Source: Bacillus inaquosorum KCTC 13429
GTDB taxonomy: Bacteria > Bacillota > Bacilli > Bacillales > Bacillaceae
NCBI RefSeq assembly: GCF_000332645.1
Contig: NZ_AMXN01000002.1
Span: 124,001-188,000, forward strand
Direction: 5' to 3'
Length of the DNA stretch: 64,000 nucleotides
Shown: in pieces, positions 1 through 8,128 of the stretch
Position numbering within the stretch: position 1 is the first letter of the stretch
Layout of the letters: each line of letters opens with the position of its first letter
Notes under the pieces: model-generated
Database searches by the model: none
Told to the model about the DNA's origin: nothing
What the model saw: the letters and a program-made list of their open reading frames with translations, nothing else
Position numbers and translations under genes: made by a program

Positions 1-338
1 TCGAACACTAGCTGTGCAGTTCTTTCTGCTCCCGACTCCGTAATGGCTTTTAAGCTGATTTGTTTTTGCTCTTTTATCAATGTATTGTGAATGTGATAAG
101 AAACCTGCCCATATGTAAACTGCTGTGAACCCTTTTGGCCTTTCCGCTGCTCAAGAACATGCCGAATTGAAAGAAGTGCGCCATTTTGAAGCAAATTTTC
201 TCCTGTGTAAAACGCTTTTGTTTCCTTTTCAAACATGCAGCGTGAAATATATTGAGCAGCAGTAAAGTTTACGATCAGCAGCACAAGCGCGGACACAAAA
301 AGAACAGCGGGATAAATAAACCCTTTCGAACGGTACAT
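1..338 (-). CDS. comGG: Minor pseudopilin ComGG, partial (C-terminus off the window)
   Basis: Component of the competence pseudopilus that helps transforming DNA reach the membrane uptake machinery. The frame opens with ATG directly after the comGF TGA, preceded by GGAGGA, and runs off the window after 112 codons; the family is about 124 residues, so only the last dozen are missing. The N-terminus reads MYRSKGFIYPAVLF, a prepilin-type leader with predicted ComC cleavage after Gly6. The next segment is hydrophobic. The usual glutamate at mature position 5 is replaced (FIYPA), which is known for ComGG. It is the last gene of the comG operon. Confidence 0.93.
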   Translation of the reverse strand, partial: MYRSKGFIYPAVLFVSALVLLIVNFTAAQYISRCMFEKETKAFYTGENLLQNGALLSIRHVLEQRKGQKGSQQFTYGQVSYHIHNTLIKEQKQISLKAITESGAERTAQLVF

Positions 339-722
339 TCATCCTCCTCCTAAAGACGTATAAACCGGAAAAGCAGTTTGATACACTTTTTCATCCTTGC
401 TCTTAATATTTAACAACACAATCCCATTTTCAATATCAGCTTTCATGGCAGTAATATGATCGAGAATCGGCACATGCCCTTTGCCATCCACCCTTTTTCT
501 GATCATTGAATGATAGGTTTCAAAACGGATGTCTTGCCCGGAAAGATTGGTACAGATCAATACATTCCCATGCTCGGCTGTCTTGACTGTTTGAGACTTC
601 TTGCACTCGTTCATCATCTGCTCCATTGAAATCATCCATTCTTGCTGTGTGAAACCGTCATGCTCCTGCTGTCGTGACAAAAACAGATGGAAGATCATAG
701 CTAACGATCCTGATATGAGCAA
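339..722 (-). CDS. comGF: Competence pseudopilus protein ComGF
   Basis: Needed for pseudopilus assembly and DNA binding during transformation. The conventional 127-residue reading starts at TTG (722) with MLISGSLA, matching the remembered B. subtilis protein. That TTG has no clear Shine-Dalgarno sequence. The frame is open well upstream: it reads a GQTGYTLLNVLFSLSVFLL stretch immediately before the TTG, which looks like a prepilin leader and hydrophobic stem, back to a strong GGAGGAGGGAG near 840-850. No ATG, GTG or TTG lies between them. The true N-terminus is therefore uncertain (see findings). The C-terminus ends in a Gly triplet, and comGG starts on the next base. Confidence 0.85.
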   Translation of the reverse strand: MLISGSLAMIFHLFLSRQQEHDGFTQQEWMISMEQMMNECKKSQTVKTAEHGNVLICTNLSGQDIRFETYHSMIRKRVDGKGHVPILDHITAMKADIENGIVLLNIKSKDEKVYQTAFPVYTSLGGG

Positions 723-747
723 AAAGACGGAGAGCGAAAATAATACG

Positions 748-1092
748 TTAAGAAGCGTATAGCCAGTCTGTCCGCAGAATGCTGAGGCAAAATGGTTTTT
801 CTTTATATGCTGCTGAGATGCATACGTTTTGATATTCTCCCTCCTCCTCCCACTTCAGCATATAGATATTATTGTTCTTTGTAACCGTTTTTGACGCAGC
901 TCCTTCACCAGTCATCATATATTTGCTAATACTTTCATTCATTAACTGGTAGCCGATTTCTCGTGATTCCGCCATATTTTCATCAGCTATCAGCTTGTCC
1001 CACAAGGGAACGACTGTCAGCATCAGAAACAGCCACAGGCTTAGCGCAGACATTGTTTCTATTGTAGAAAAACCTTTACTTTCTCTCCACAT
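748..1092 (-). CDS. comGE: Minor pseudopilin ComGE
   Basis: A 114-residue type IV pilin-like protein of the competence pseudopilus. The N-terminus MWRESKGFSTIE carries the prepilin peptidase site after Gly7 and the conserved glutamate at mature position 5 (Glu12). A roughly 20-residue hydrophobic segment follows. The ATG lies inside the 3' end of comGD, a 17-bp overlap typical of translational coupling in this operon. The codons for the WEEEGEY stretch also create a purine-rich GGAGGAGGGAG that may serve as a ribosome binding site for an extended ComGF. Confidence 0.93.
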   Translation of the reverse strand: MWRESKGFSTIETMSALSLWLFLMLTVVPLWDKLIADENMAESREIGYQLMNESISKYMMTGEGAASKTVTKNNNIYMLKWEEEGEYQNVCISAAYKEKPFCLSILRTDWLYAS

Positions 1093-1507
1093 TGACTCTC
1101 CCGCTCCCTAAATAAACTGTGATGTCATAAGCGGCATGTCCTTTTACTTGTATTTTTCCGCCTGCATTCGGGTGCCCTTTCTCGTTAAATTCCAAACGGT
1201 CTTTTAATGTCAGCGGTTCTATAGAAAGTCCCGTTGTATACGGACGTTCAATCACAATATCACCCATGACTAATTGATATTCTTTTTTCTGAAAGAGAAT
1301 TTTTGTTCTTTGATGACTGGAAATAGCAGTCTGCTGTGCAAGCATAATATCGTTTTTCAGCTGCCAAGCCGCCTGACGGACAGCTGTATTGTCATAAGCA
1401 GGAGGAAGTGTGGTAAACACGGCAATCAAGAGGATAGAGGCTAGACTTAACACAAGTAAGCTTTCTAAAAGGGTAAATCCCTCCTCCTCGTTTAATTTAA
1501 TGTTCAA
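1076..1507 (-). CDS. comGD: Minor pseudopilin ComGD
   Basis: A competence pseudopilin of 143 residues. I chose the TTG at 1507, which gives MNIKLNEEEGFTLLESL; this places the prepilin cleavage site after Gly10 and the conserved Glu at mature position 5, and matches the known protein length. The start overlaps the comGC stop by 11 bp. A longer frame continues upstream into comGC but adds residues unlike the family. The body after the hydrophobic helix resembles GspH-type minor pseudopilins. Confidence 0.93.
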   Translation of the reverse strand: MNIKLNEEEGFTLLESLLVLSLASILLIAVFTTLPPAYDNTAVRQAAWQLKNDIMLAQQTAISSHQRTKILFQKKEYQLVMGDIVIERPYTTGLSIEPLTLKDRLEFNEKGHPNAGGKIQVKGHAAYDITVYLGSGRVNVERK

Positions 1508-1793
1508 CCTTAACTTCTCCGCCACTGATAATAATGTGCTTCCCATTTGGACAAACTGCATCCTTTTTCACATAGCCCTCTGACTGTAAATCAGCAAGGC
1601 TCGGTGTCTGTCCTTCATGGTCGAGCTCATATGCAGTCATTTGTGCTTTAATCATGTTTTGCAGGCCTTCACAGCCCTTTTTCTGAATGGTTTGATTATG
1701 TTTCGTGACGTTCGGTATTGTAATTAAAAGCAAGATTGAAATAATAAAGAGCACAATTAACATTTCAACAAGTGTGAAACCTTTCTCATTCAT
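1497..1793 (-). CDS. comGC: Major pseudopilin ComGC
   Basis: Main subunit of the competence pseudopilus, processed by the prepilin peptidase ComC. The 98-residue protein starts MNEKGFTLVEML, with cleavage expected after Gly5 and Glu10 as the conserved position-5 glutamate. The hydrophobic assembly helix covers about residues 6-26. Cys41 and Cys81 are the pair that forms the intramolecular disulfide known for ComGC. The start has a good ribosome binding site (AAGGAAGAGG) just downstream of comGB. Confidence 0.96.
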   Translation of the reverse strand: MNEKGFTLVEMLIVLFIISILLLITIPNVTKHNQTIQKKGCEGLQNMIKAQMTAYELDHEGQTPSLADLQSEGYVKKDAVCPNGKHIIISGGEVKVEH

Positions 1794-1806
1794 CAGCCTC
1801 TTCCTT

Positions 1807-2844
1807 TCACATTTGATTCATCATCTGATACATAGGCAAGAGCATAGATAAATACACGATTAAGATCATCGCTGCAACAAATCCATAAATCATAGGCTGA
1901 AGGATGCCTGTCCATTTTTGCGCCTTGTGTTCCAGCCGCTGAAGTATGAACTGGCTGTATGTGAAAAGCTCCCGATCCAGGCGGCCGCTTAGCTGGCCGT
2001 GAGATATGACTTTTGAAAAATCAGTTTCATAAAAAGGGCTTTCACAAATAGCGGCTTCAATTGATTCACCAGCTTTTAACCGTTCAATCACTTGTTCAGC
2101 CTCGCAGCGGTAGAAAGGGAGAAACGTTTGATGTTTAAATGCGCTAAGGCTGTCATAAATTGAGAGGCCTGATTTTAAAAGGCTGCTTAGCTGCAAAGAA
2201 AAAAAGTAGCTGTTAAACAGCCTGACAAGGTTTCCAACCAAAGGAATCCTGACACAAATAAGCATTTGCCTAGCAGGTGATTTTTTCTTAAACACAAGCC
2301 AATAATAAAGGCCGATACCTGCTGCAAAAAGAGCCACTAGAATGATCACAAGATCAATATGCTGAAAAAAAGCAAAAAGCATGTCTGTTGAACGTGAGGT
2401 TTCTATATTCATCGATTGATAGATACCGGAAAACTGAGGAATGATGATGGCCTGTAACATATAAAACATGACAGCGACTGTGAAGATGAGGAAAAGCGGA
2501 TATCGCAGCACCCTTTTCAGCTGGTCTGCCTGTGCAATTTTTCTTTCCAGCAGCTCTCCGCTCTGGATCATGGAAGCAGGCAGTTCACCATGTGTTTCAG
2601 CAAAATAACAAATACCTATGGCTTCCTTATGAAATGACAAACTCTTTAATACTTGATAAAACGGCGCCCCTTCCCTCAAACGAATGACTGTGTCAGTCAA
2701 GTCAGCCGCCTGCCTTTTAGTCATCTGGAGTTCCATCAGGCGTAATCCATCCAGAAGGGTATACCCGCCCGCCGTCATTTCACCGAGCCGCTTCAATAAC
2801 TGGGCTTGATCCTTTAACGGCCAAGTTTTCCTAATCTGTTTCAT
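1807..2844 (-). CDS. comGB: Competence pseudopilus platform protein ComGB
   Basis: Inner-membrane platform of the competence pseudopilus, homologous to GspF/PilC, which couples the ComGA ATPase to pilin assembly. The 345-residue form starting MKQIRKTWPLK is used because GGTGGG precedes that ATG at suitable spacing; an ATG six codons upstream (2862) has no ribosome binding site. Two GspF-type helical domains are visible, with membrane segments near residues 115-140, 165-190 and the C-terminus. It overlaps the end of comGA by 14 bp, suggesting translational coupling. Confidence 0.93.
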   Translation of the reverse strand: MKQIRKTWPLKDQAQLLKRLGEMTAGGYTLLDGLRLMELQMTKRQAADLTDTVIRLREGAPFYQVLKSLSFHKEAIGICYFAETHGELPASMIQSGELLERKIAQADQLKRVLRYPLFLIFTVAVMFYMLQAIIIPQFSGIYQSMNIETSRSTDMLFAFFQHIDLVIILVALFAAGIGLYYWLVFKKKSPARQMLICVRIPLVGNLVRLFNSYFFSLQLSSLLKSGLSIYDSLSAFKHQTFLPFYRCEAEQVIERLKAGESIEAAICESPFYETDFSKVISHGQLSGRLDRELFTYSQFILQRLEHKAQKWTGILQPMIYGFVAAMILIVYLSMLLPMYQMMNQM

Positions 2845-3901
2845 GATAAACCCACCGGTCATAATTGTTTGTCGTCAAGTAGCCAAGCGCAATTCCTTTT
2901 CTGATAATTTGACGAAGCGTTTGATACTGGTAATTTGCATGATTTCCTTTTGCCTCCTGGATACATTGCTGAAGATTTTTCCCGTAAAGAAGCTCATAAA
3001 CGCTTGCTCTCCTGGTGCTTCGTGACTGGCGGCAATACACCGATGAACATCCGTTTTCACAAAACGGGCAAGCCAAATCAACCAAGCGCTGAGCCGCTAT
3101 TGCAATGACGGTCTGTTGGATTTCATTCATATTGATGCCGAATTCAAGCAGCCTGTAAATCGCGCCCTTCGCATCTCTCGTGTGAAGGCTCGTCAGCACC
3201 AAATGCCCCGTCATCGCTGCCCGCACCGCAATTTTGGCTGTTTCCGCGTCTCTGATCTCACCTAAAATAATCATATCCGGGTCATGGCGCAAAATAGCCT
3301 TCAGCCCTGTGGAATATGTCACACCCGCTTTTTCATTCACCTGCACCTGAAGAACATCCTCGTCCCTTGTTTCAACAGGGTCCTCCAGTGTGACAATATT
3401 TCGATTAAAGTGTTTTTTTGCATATTGAACAAGAGAGTATAGTGTAGTGGTCTTCCCTGAACCAGTCGGCCCGGTAAAAATGAGCATGCCGTGGGAATGT
3501 TTTAAAAATGAGAGCAAGGTGGCTCCTGTCTTCGGAAATAATGACAGTTTATCAATCGAAGGGATATTATATTGAGGCATCACTCTGATCACGAGGCTTT
3601 CTTCATTAATTGTGGGGAGCGTTGACATTCTTAAATGAACATGTCCCTCTTCAAGCTTTAACGTAAGCGAACCATTTTGCGGCTTTCGTCTTTCCCCTAT
3701 GTCCATCGCTGAGAGAAATTTAAAATGTGAAATCAGTCTTACACACTCTTCTTTTTTCATGTTCCTTTTTTTAAGCAATGCATGATCAACCCGAAAATGA
3801 ATGATGGCATCACGCTCCCTCGGCACAATGTGAATATCAGAAGCCTTTGTTATATATGCCTCTTCAATCAAGGTTCTGCTTATCTTTTCTATTGAATCCA
3901 A
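2831..3901 (-). CDS. comGA: Competence traffic ATPase ComGA
   Basis: GspE/PilB-family ATPase that powers pseudopilus assembly at the pole and is required for DNA binding. The Walker A motif GPTGSGKTT lies at about residues 144-152 and the Walker B region DMIILGEIRD at about 209-218. Four cysteines (CPFCENGC...C, about 278-290) form a short Cys cluster as in the family. Start is the TTG at 3901, spaced six bases from AAAGGAGAGGG and giving the known 356 residues; an upstream TTG at 3922 lacks a ribosome binding site. It is the first gene of the operon and has ComK-type boxes upstream. Confidence 0.96.
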   Translation of the reverse strand: MDSIEKISRTLIEEAYITKASDIHIVPRERDAIIHFRVDHALLKKRNMKKEECVRLISHFKFLSAMDIGERRKPQNGSLTLKLEEGHVHLRMSTLPTINEESLVIRVMPQYNIPSIDKLSLFPKTGATLLSFLKHSHGMLIFTGPTGSGKTTTLYSLVQYAKKHFNRNIVTLEDPVETRDEDVLQVQVNEKAGVTYSTGLKAILRHDPDMIILGEIRDAETAKIAVRAAMTGHLVLTSLHTRDAKGAIYRLLEFGINMNEIQQTVIAIAAQRLVDLACPFCENGCSSVYCRQSRSTRRASVYELLYGKNLQQCIQEAKGNHANYQYQTLRQIIRKGIALGYLTTNNYDRWVYHETD

Positions 3902-3994
3902 TTTGATTCCCTCTCCTTTCAATGCGTATTGTAGAAAAATAAGAACCGGTAATCAAACGGGGAAAAAATGATTTCCTGAAGGTTTTATATACTG

Positions 3995-4029
3995 AAAAAT
4001 CAATTCCTGCTGGCAGAAAAAGTGGTTTC
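3995..4029 (-). promoter_or_regulatory. Probable ComK binding site (two AT boxes) upstream of comGA
   Basis: On the minus strand two AT boxes of the form A4-N5-T4 are seen: GAAA-N5-TTTT (4029-4017) and GGAA-N5-TTTT (4007-3995), separated by 9 bp (8 bp if the second is shifted by one). ComK is known to bind paired A4N5T4 boxes at such spacing upstream of comG. The boxes are imperfect and the -10 element is not clear, so this is a motif call supported by context. Confidence 0.6.
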
Positions 4030-4066
4030 AGCTGAATGTACATGCTTGATTTCACTATTTTACTCA

Positions 4067-4099
4067 ATAAAAAAACAGGCATGATGATCATCATGCCTG
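4067..4099 (-). terminator. Terminator of the CBS-domain gene
   Basis: A perfect 24-bp palindrome (CAGGCATGATGA and its mirror, 4076-4099) is followed on the minus strand by a run of seven T. It lies just downstream of the CBS gene stop and separates that gene from the comG regulatory region. Confidence 0.85.
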
Positions 4100-4116
4100 C
4101 TTCACTCCATCTTTCA

Positions 4117-4527
4117 TTATGCTGATTTAGAAATTTCACTTAATGCTTCACCGGCTTTTTGATCTGTATCTTTCTCAACGGAAAGATCGCCTAACGCAAC
4201 AATACCGGCAATTCGTTCGTTTTCAAGAATCGGTAAACGGCGGATTTGGTGCTCTGACATAAGCTGACCCGCTTCTTCAGCAGACATTTCAGGATGGCCG
4301 GATACGATGTCAGCGCTCATGATGTCACTTGCTTTTGCATCCATCTGATTTTCAGCTAAGCATCTCGTCACAATATCTCGATCAGAAACAATCCCCTGAA
4401 GTGTGCCATTTTCACAGATTGGAATAGAACCGACATTGGAGTCTCTCATCTTCTTCGCTAGTTCAGTCATTGAAGCGGTTAGTTCACTGCATTCTACATT
4501 CTTCGTCATGATGTCTCTTATTTTCAT
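4117..4527 (-). CDS. Two-CBS-domain protein, YhcV-like
   Basis: A 136-residue stand-alone CBS pair of the kind that binds adenosine nucleotides as an energy or second-messenger sensor; the partner is unknown. CBS1 covers about residues 5-60 (IRDIMTKNV, GIVSDRDIVTR) and CBS2 about 68-125 (ASDIMSADIVS, QIRRLPIL, GIVALGDLS). The IRRLPI and GIVALGDL strings closely resemble B. subtilis YhcV, so this looks like a paralogue. I chose the second ATG (4527), seven bases from AAAGGAGG; the ATG at 4533 is too close. I do not recall this gene between comGA and yqxL in strain 168. A SigB-like promoter lies upstream. Confidence 0.85.
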   Translation of the reverse strand: MKIRDIMTKNVECSELTASMTELAKKMRDSNVGSIPICENGTLQGIVSDRDIVTRCLAENQMDAKASDIMSADIVSGHPEMSAEEAGQLMSEHQIRRLPILENERIAGIVALGDLSVEKDTDQKAGEALSEISKSA

Positions 4528-4561
4528 TTCCATTCCTCCTTTACCTTGTTCTATTTATCCT

Positions 4562-4586
4562 TTATCCGCTGCACAGAAAATGAAAC
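4562..4586 (-). promoter_or_regulatory. Candidate SigB promoter of the CBS gene
   Basis: On the minus strand GTTTCA (4586-4581) and GGATAA (4567-4562) are 13 bp apart, close to the SigB consensus GTTTAA-N12-15-GGGTAT (5/6 and 4/6). The -35 part lies across or just beyond the 3' end of yqxL, and the -10 lies about 35 bp upstream of the CBS gene start. Confidence 0.45.
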
Positions 4587-4589
4587 ATC

Positions 4590-5534
4590 CTACAGTGTTC
4601 GCCTTTTCTTTTTCTTCTTACGTTCCTGCAGCATATCTCCCGTCCAGCCCTTTTTCTTCAGATACAGGTAGATCAGGACCGTAGAGGTGATAATCAATAA
4701 GAGGGAAAAGAGATATCCGTATTTCCAATTCAGCTCAGGCATCACTGAAAAGTTCATCCCCCAGAGGGCGCCCAGTGCTGTAATCGGCGTAAAAAGCGTC
4801 GTAAAAATGGTCAGCGCTTTTACAATTTCATTTCCCCTGTGAGAAGTAATGACTTCCTCTGAATGCAGCAGATTGTTAAGCTCCCCTTCAAATTCGCTGA
4901 TGTATGTAAACCCCCTGTCAATTTTGAGGTGTGTCCGCTGATAATCCTTTTTTCCTTCATTTTGAGGCAAAAAGGTTTCATTCAACGCCATTTCAATTTT
5001 TTTGGCGCTTAGGATTAAGTTTTTCCAGATCATCAGCTCATGGCGCAGGAGATGGACGCGGTTTAAAATGCTTTTGCTATTGTCGTCTTTGATTTGCCAT
5101 CTGAGCTTTCTTAGCTTTACTTCAAATTCATCAACACCGATTAAATACGCATTCATTAATTCGCCGAGAAGAATCAAAAATCCCTCTATAGCATTGTCCG
5201 CTCTTTCCATTTGTTGGACAACTTGTTTTCCCTTAATCCCTTTCAAAATCGAAAAATCAAAGTTAATTGTAAAAAAATATTGCCTGGTAATATAAAAGTG
5301 AAAAACGGTATGGTCTTTTTCCTCACCCAGCCCTTGATCATATACAATCGAGCCAAATACCGCTTCATTTTCTGTTTCAGTCGTGTCTACGCGCAAAAAA
5401 TTAATATGGTGATTATTTTCAAACCACTTTTCACATTGAGGCCAGTGAGAAAAATGGATCAGATCTCTTGCCTTATTTCTTTCCTGAGGCCCCATTTGGT
5501 ACCAAAACCAATCCTTTCCCGTATGTGCCTTCAT
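4590..5534 (-). CDS. yqxL: CorA-family divalent cation channel protein YqxL
   Basis: Membrane protein of the CorA Mg2+/Co2+ channel superfamily. The protein has a long cytoplasmic alpha/beta and coiled-helix part (about residues 1-250) and two C-terminal membrane helices; the signature GMN sits in GALWGMNFSVMPE at the end of the first helix. The highly basic C-terminus (ERKKKKKRR) is expected on the cytosolic side. Start ATG 5534 has GGAGGAG eight bases upstream; a TTG at 5549 lies inside that ribosome binding site. A SigB-like promoter precedes it, and it diverges from yqhB, another putative Mg2+ handling protein. The transported ion is inferred from the family only. Confidence 0.9.
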   Translation of the reverse strand: MKAHTGKDWFWYQMGPQERNKARDLIHFSHWPQCEKWFENNHHINFLRVDTTETENEAVFGSIVYDQGLGEEKDHTVFHFYITRQYFFTINFDFSILKGIKGKQVVQQMERADNAIEGFLILLGELMNAYLIGVDEFEVKLRKLRWQIKDDNSKSILNRVHLLRHELMIWKNLILSAKKIEMALNETFLPQNEGKKDYQRTHLKIDRGFTYISEFEGELNNLLHSEEVITSHRGNEIVKALTIFTTLFTPITALGALWGMNFSVMPELNWKYGYLFSLLLIITSTVLIYLYLKKKGWTGDMLQERKKKKKRRTL

Positions 5535-5572
5535 GTCAAGCTCCTCCAAACTTTTGTTCTTTTATTCTTTAA

Positions 5573-5597
5573 TTGCCCAAGAAAGGCATCGCTAAAC
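5573..5597 (-). promoter_or_regulatory. Candidate SigB promoter of yqxL
   Basis: GTTTAG (5597-5592) and GGGCAA (5578-5573) on the minus strand are spaced 13 bp, resembling SigB -35 and -10 elements (5/6 and 4/6). They lie about 40 bp upstream of the yqxL start. Confidence 0.4.
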
Positions 5598-5617
5598 CAG
5601 TGGCCGCTTCAACTCAT

Positions 5618-5643
5618 GTTTGATGAGCATTTTCCGGTGGTAT
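5618..5643 (+). promoter_or_regulatory. Candidate SigB promoter of yqhB
   Basis: GTTTGA (5618-5623), a 14-bp spacer and TGGTAT (5638-5643) give a 5/6 match to each SigB element, 33 bp before the yqhB start. I recall yqhB being listed as a general-stress gene in B. subtilis, which agrees. Confidence 0.55.
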
Positions 5644-5676
5644 GGAATGTAGAAAGACATCGGAAAAGGGAGGTGC

Positions 5677-7005
5677 ATGCCTTCCTTGGAGAAGGCAGTT
5701 GTTTTGGAATTTATCAATTTACTAGCAGTCGCTATTCTCATTTTGCTAACAGGATTTTTTGTCGCCGTAGAATTTTCAATCGTAAAAGTGCGGCGATCCA
5801 GAATTGATCAGCTTGTCGCAAAGGGAAAGAAAGGTGCTAAAGCGGCAAAGCATGTCATCACTCACCTTGATGAATATTTATCAGCCTGCCAGCTGGGCAT
5901 TACAGTTGCAGCTTTAGGACTGGGCTGGCTTGGGGAACCGACCGTGCAAACCCTGCTTCGGCCGCTTTTTCATAAAGCAGGCTTAAATGAATCGCTTACC
6001 CACCTTCTTTCACTTGTCATCGCCTTTTTAACGGTGACGTATTTAAATGTCGTCATCGGGGAGCTGGCGCCAAAGAGTTTCGCCATTCAAAAAGCAGAAA
6101 GCATTACCTTGATGCTTGCCAAACCGCTTATCTGGTTTTATAAAATCATGTTTCCATTCATTTGGCTGCTGAACCACTCTGCCCGGTTGATTACAGGGTT
6201 GTTTGGGCTGAAGCCGGCGTCAGAGCATGAGCTGGCGTATACGGAGGAAGAGCTGCGGGTTCTTTTGGCAGAAAGCTATAAAAGCGGTGAAATCAGAAAA
6301 AGCGAGTTAAAATACATGAATAATATCTTTACCTTTGATAAACGAATGGCAAAGGAAATCATGGTGCCGCGAAATGAAATGGTCAGTTTGTCACTTGATG
6401 AAGACTCCATTCCAAATCTGCAGGAAACAGTGAAGCAAACAAAATATACACGGTACCCAGTTGTCAGAGAAGATAAAGATAATGTCATTGGCGTAATCAA
6501 TATGAAAGAAGTGCTGTTTTCAATGCTGACGAAAGATTTCTCACTCAAAAAGCAGCAAATTGAACCTTTCATTCAGCCTGTTATCCACGTTATTGAGACA
6601 ATTCCTATTTATAAATTACTGCTGAAGATGCAAAAGGAACGCACTCATATGGCGATCCTCATTGATGAATATGGCGGGACTTCCGGTTTGGTTACTGTTG
6701 AGGATATTATCGAAGAAATTGTAGGAGAAATCCGTGATGAATTTGATGCCGATGAAGTGCCTCATATCCGCGAGCTCGGAAAGAATCACTACTTATTAAA
6801 TGCAAAATTATTAATCAGCGATGTGAACAACCTGCTTGGAACAGATTTATCAGACGCAGAAGTGGACACCTTGGGCGGCTGGTTTCTGACACAAAACATA
6901 GACGCCGAGCCTGAAAGTGTCATTGAATATGATGGTTACTCTTTTAAGGTAAAAGACATCGACAGCCATCATATTTTATTTATTGAAGTTAAAAAAGCTG
7001 AATAG
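5677..7005 (+). CDS. yqhB: CNNM/CorC-type transporter YqhB, putative magnesium exporter
   Basis: A 442-residue member of the hemolysin-C/CNNM family; the paralogue MpfA (YhdP) of B. subtilis is a Mg2+ efflux protein. The N-terminal DUF21 membrane domain covers about residues 8-195. A CBS pair follows at about 215-335 ([35 protein letters not shown]), then a CorC/HlyC domain at about 350-440. ATG 5677 is preceded by GGGAGG at close spacing and gives the expected length. It is monocistronic, diverges from yqxL, and ends in a terminator hairpin that contains the stop codon. Substrate assignment is inference from the family. Confidence 0.9.
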   Translation: MPSLEKAVVLEFINLLAVAILILLTGFFVAVEFSIVKVRRSRIDQLVAKGKKGAKAAKHVITHLDEYLSACQLGITVAALGLGWLGEPTVQTLLRPLFHKAGLNESLTHLLSLVIAFLTVTYLNVVIGELAPKSFAIQKAESITLMLAKPLIWFYKIMFPFIWLLNHSARLITGLFGLKPASEHELAYTEEELRVLLAESYKSGEIRKSELKYMNNIFTFDKRMAKEIMVPRNEMVSLSLDEDSIPNLQETVKQTKYTRYPVVREDKDNVIGVINMKEVLFSMLTKDFSLKKQQIEPFIQPVIHVIETIPIYKLLLKMQKERTHMAILIDEYGGTSGLVTVEDIIEEIVGEIRDEFDADEVPHIRELGKNHYLLNAKLLISDVNNLLGTDLSDAEVDTLGGWFLTQNIDAEPESVIEYDGYSFKVKDIDSHHILFIEVKKAE

Positions 7006-7030
7006 CCCGATGGTGGCTGTTCAGCTTTTC
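6991..7030 (+). terminator. Terminator of yqhB
   Basis: AAAAGCTGAATAGCC pairs with GGCTGTTCAGCTTTT around a short loop; the 5' arm includes the yqhB stop codon. The reverse strand also carries a T-run, so it may serve the convergent rsbRD transcript. Confidence 0.75.
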
Positions 7031-7064
7031 CCAGAATGAACATGGCTGATTATTAAACGGTATA

Positions 7065-7904
7065 TCATGACTCTTCTATCTTAAATCCTTTATTGGCCAG
7101 GGCTTTAGCAAGACTTTGCTCAGTTTTTACATTCGAAAAATCCAGACCCAGTTTCACCACAGTTTGGGCAATTTCCGGCCTGATTCCTGAAATAATCGTC
7201 TCAATTCCGAGCAGCTTGGTGCTGTCAATCACTTTAAAAATTTGATAGGCCACCATTGTATCGACGATGGGAACGCCCGAAATATCTAAAAATAAATACG
7301 AGAGCTTTAACGCTGAGCACTGTTGCAGCACCGACTCCAAAATTGTCCTCGCTCTGTACGTATCAATTTCACCAACAAGCGGTAGAATCCCTATCCCGTC
7401 AGAAATCGGCATAATCGGCGCACTCAATTCATTAATCATTTCCTTTTGCGCGTTTAATTGGATCATGGTGACCTGGTGATATTCTTCAGTAAACACTTCG
7501 ATGATCTCATCAATGGTTTGATTCAAAATCTGGCTCCACTCATAAATGTCCTGAATACTGATTTCTTGAGAAGAGGCTTCGCTGAATTTCTGAAGCCATT
7601 CAAAAATGATGTGTCTAAAAGCGTTAAACTGGCCGACACTTTCTGTTACACTCACTTCATGAACGGCACGGTCTCTGGCGCATTGAAGAGACCATTGATT
7701 GAGCTCATCCTTTACATCTTCTGCTTTACTAAGGGATTTCGCCACGATGGTCACTAATGATTCATGCTGGTCTTTTAACTTTTGTTCTAATTTTTGCTGA
7801 TCTTTAACGGAATACAGCCAGCTTCCCTTTGACGAGCAAGTTTCCAGCCATTGTTTGATAATATCTTCTTTGTGCTCTGTTACATGCTGATCAAGAGCTA
7901 TCAT
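7065..7904 (-). CDS. rsbRD: RsbR-paralogue stressosome protein RsbRD
   Basis: One of the RsbR-family subunits of the stressosome, the cytoplasmic complex that releases the RsbT kinase and so activates SigB under environmental stress. The 279-residue protein has a variable N-terminal globin-like sensor region (about 1-140), a helical linker, and a C-terminal STAS domain (about 160-275, with LPLVGEIDT and FLDISGVPIVDT). The start follows AGGAGG. It stands alone, between yqhB and a tRNA gene. Its position beside several genes with SigB-like promoters is notable; I see no SigB promoter in front of it. Confidence 0.93.
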   Translation of the reverse strand: MIALDQHVTEHKEDIIKQWLETCSSKGSWLYSVKDQQKLEQKLKDQHESLVTIVAKSLSKAEDVKDELNQWSLQCARDRAVHEVSVTESVGQFNAFRHIIFEWLQKFSEASSQEISIQDIYEWSQILNQTIDEIIEVFTEEYHQVTMIQLNAQKEMINELSAPIMPISDGIGILPLVGEIDTYRARTILESVLQQCSALKLSYLFLDISGVPIVDTMVAYQIFKVIDSTKLLGIETIISGIRPEIAQTVVKLGLDFSNVKTEQSLAKALANKGFKIEES

Positions 7905-7992
7905 CTTAATGAGCTACCTCCTATTTTTTCAAAAAATATATGCTTCATATGTATAACGCGTCTGCCTTTACACATACTATGTTTACATTCAA

Positions 7993-8063
7993 TGGGCTAT
8001 AGCCAAGCGGTAAGGCAATGGACTTTGACTCCGTGATCGTTGGTTCGAATCCAGCTAGCCCAG
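7993..8063 (+). tRNA. tRNA-Gln (anticodon TTG)
   Basis: Full cloverleaf: acceptor arms TGGGCTA and TAGCCCA, D-arm GCC/GGC, anticodon stem ATGGA/TCCGT with loop CTTTGAC (anticodon TTG at 8025-8027, reading CAA), T-arm GTTGG/CCAGC with TTCGAAT, discriminator G. The 3' CCA is not encoded. It is a solitary gene followed by a strong hairpin terminator. Confidence 0.97.
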
Positions 8064-8076
8064 TTTCTGAACAGGT

Positions 8077-8127
8077 GAAAAACCGAAGATAAGCTGATTC
8101 ATATAATCAGCGGATCTTCGGTTTTTC
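8077..8127. terminator. Bidirectional terminator between tRNA-Gln and mgsR
   Basis: AAAAACCGAAGAT and ATCTTCGGTTTTT form a long stem with an internal CTGATT/AATCAG helix. A-runs and T-runs flank both sides, so it can end both the tRNA and the converging mgsR transcript. Confidence 0.88.
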
Positions 8128-8128
8128 A

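Noticed and set aside
3864..4139. 91-codon frame upstream of comGA on the same strand
   Set aside because: It crosses the ComK boxes and the terminator of the CBS gene and has no ribosome binding site or similarity.
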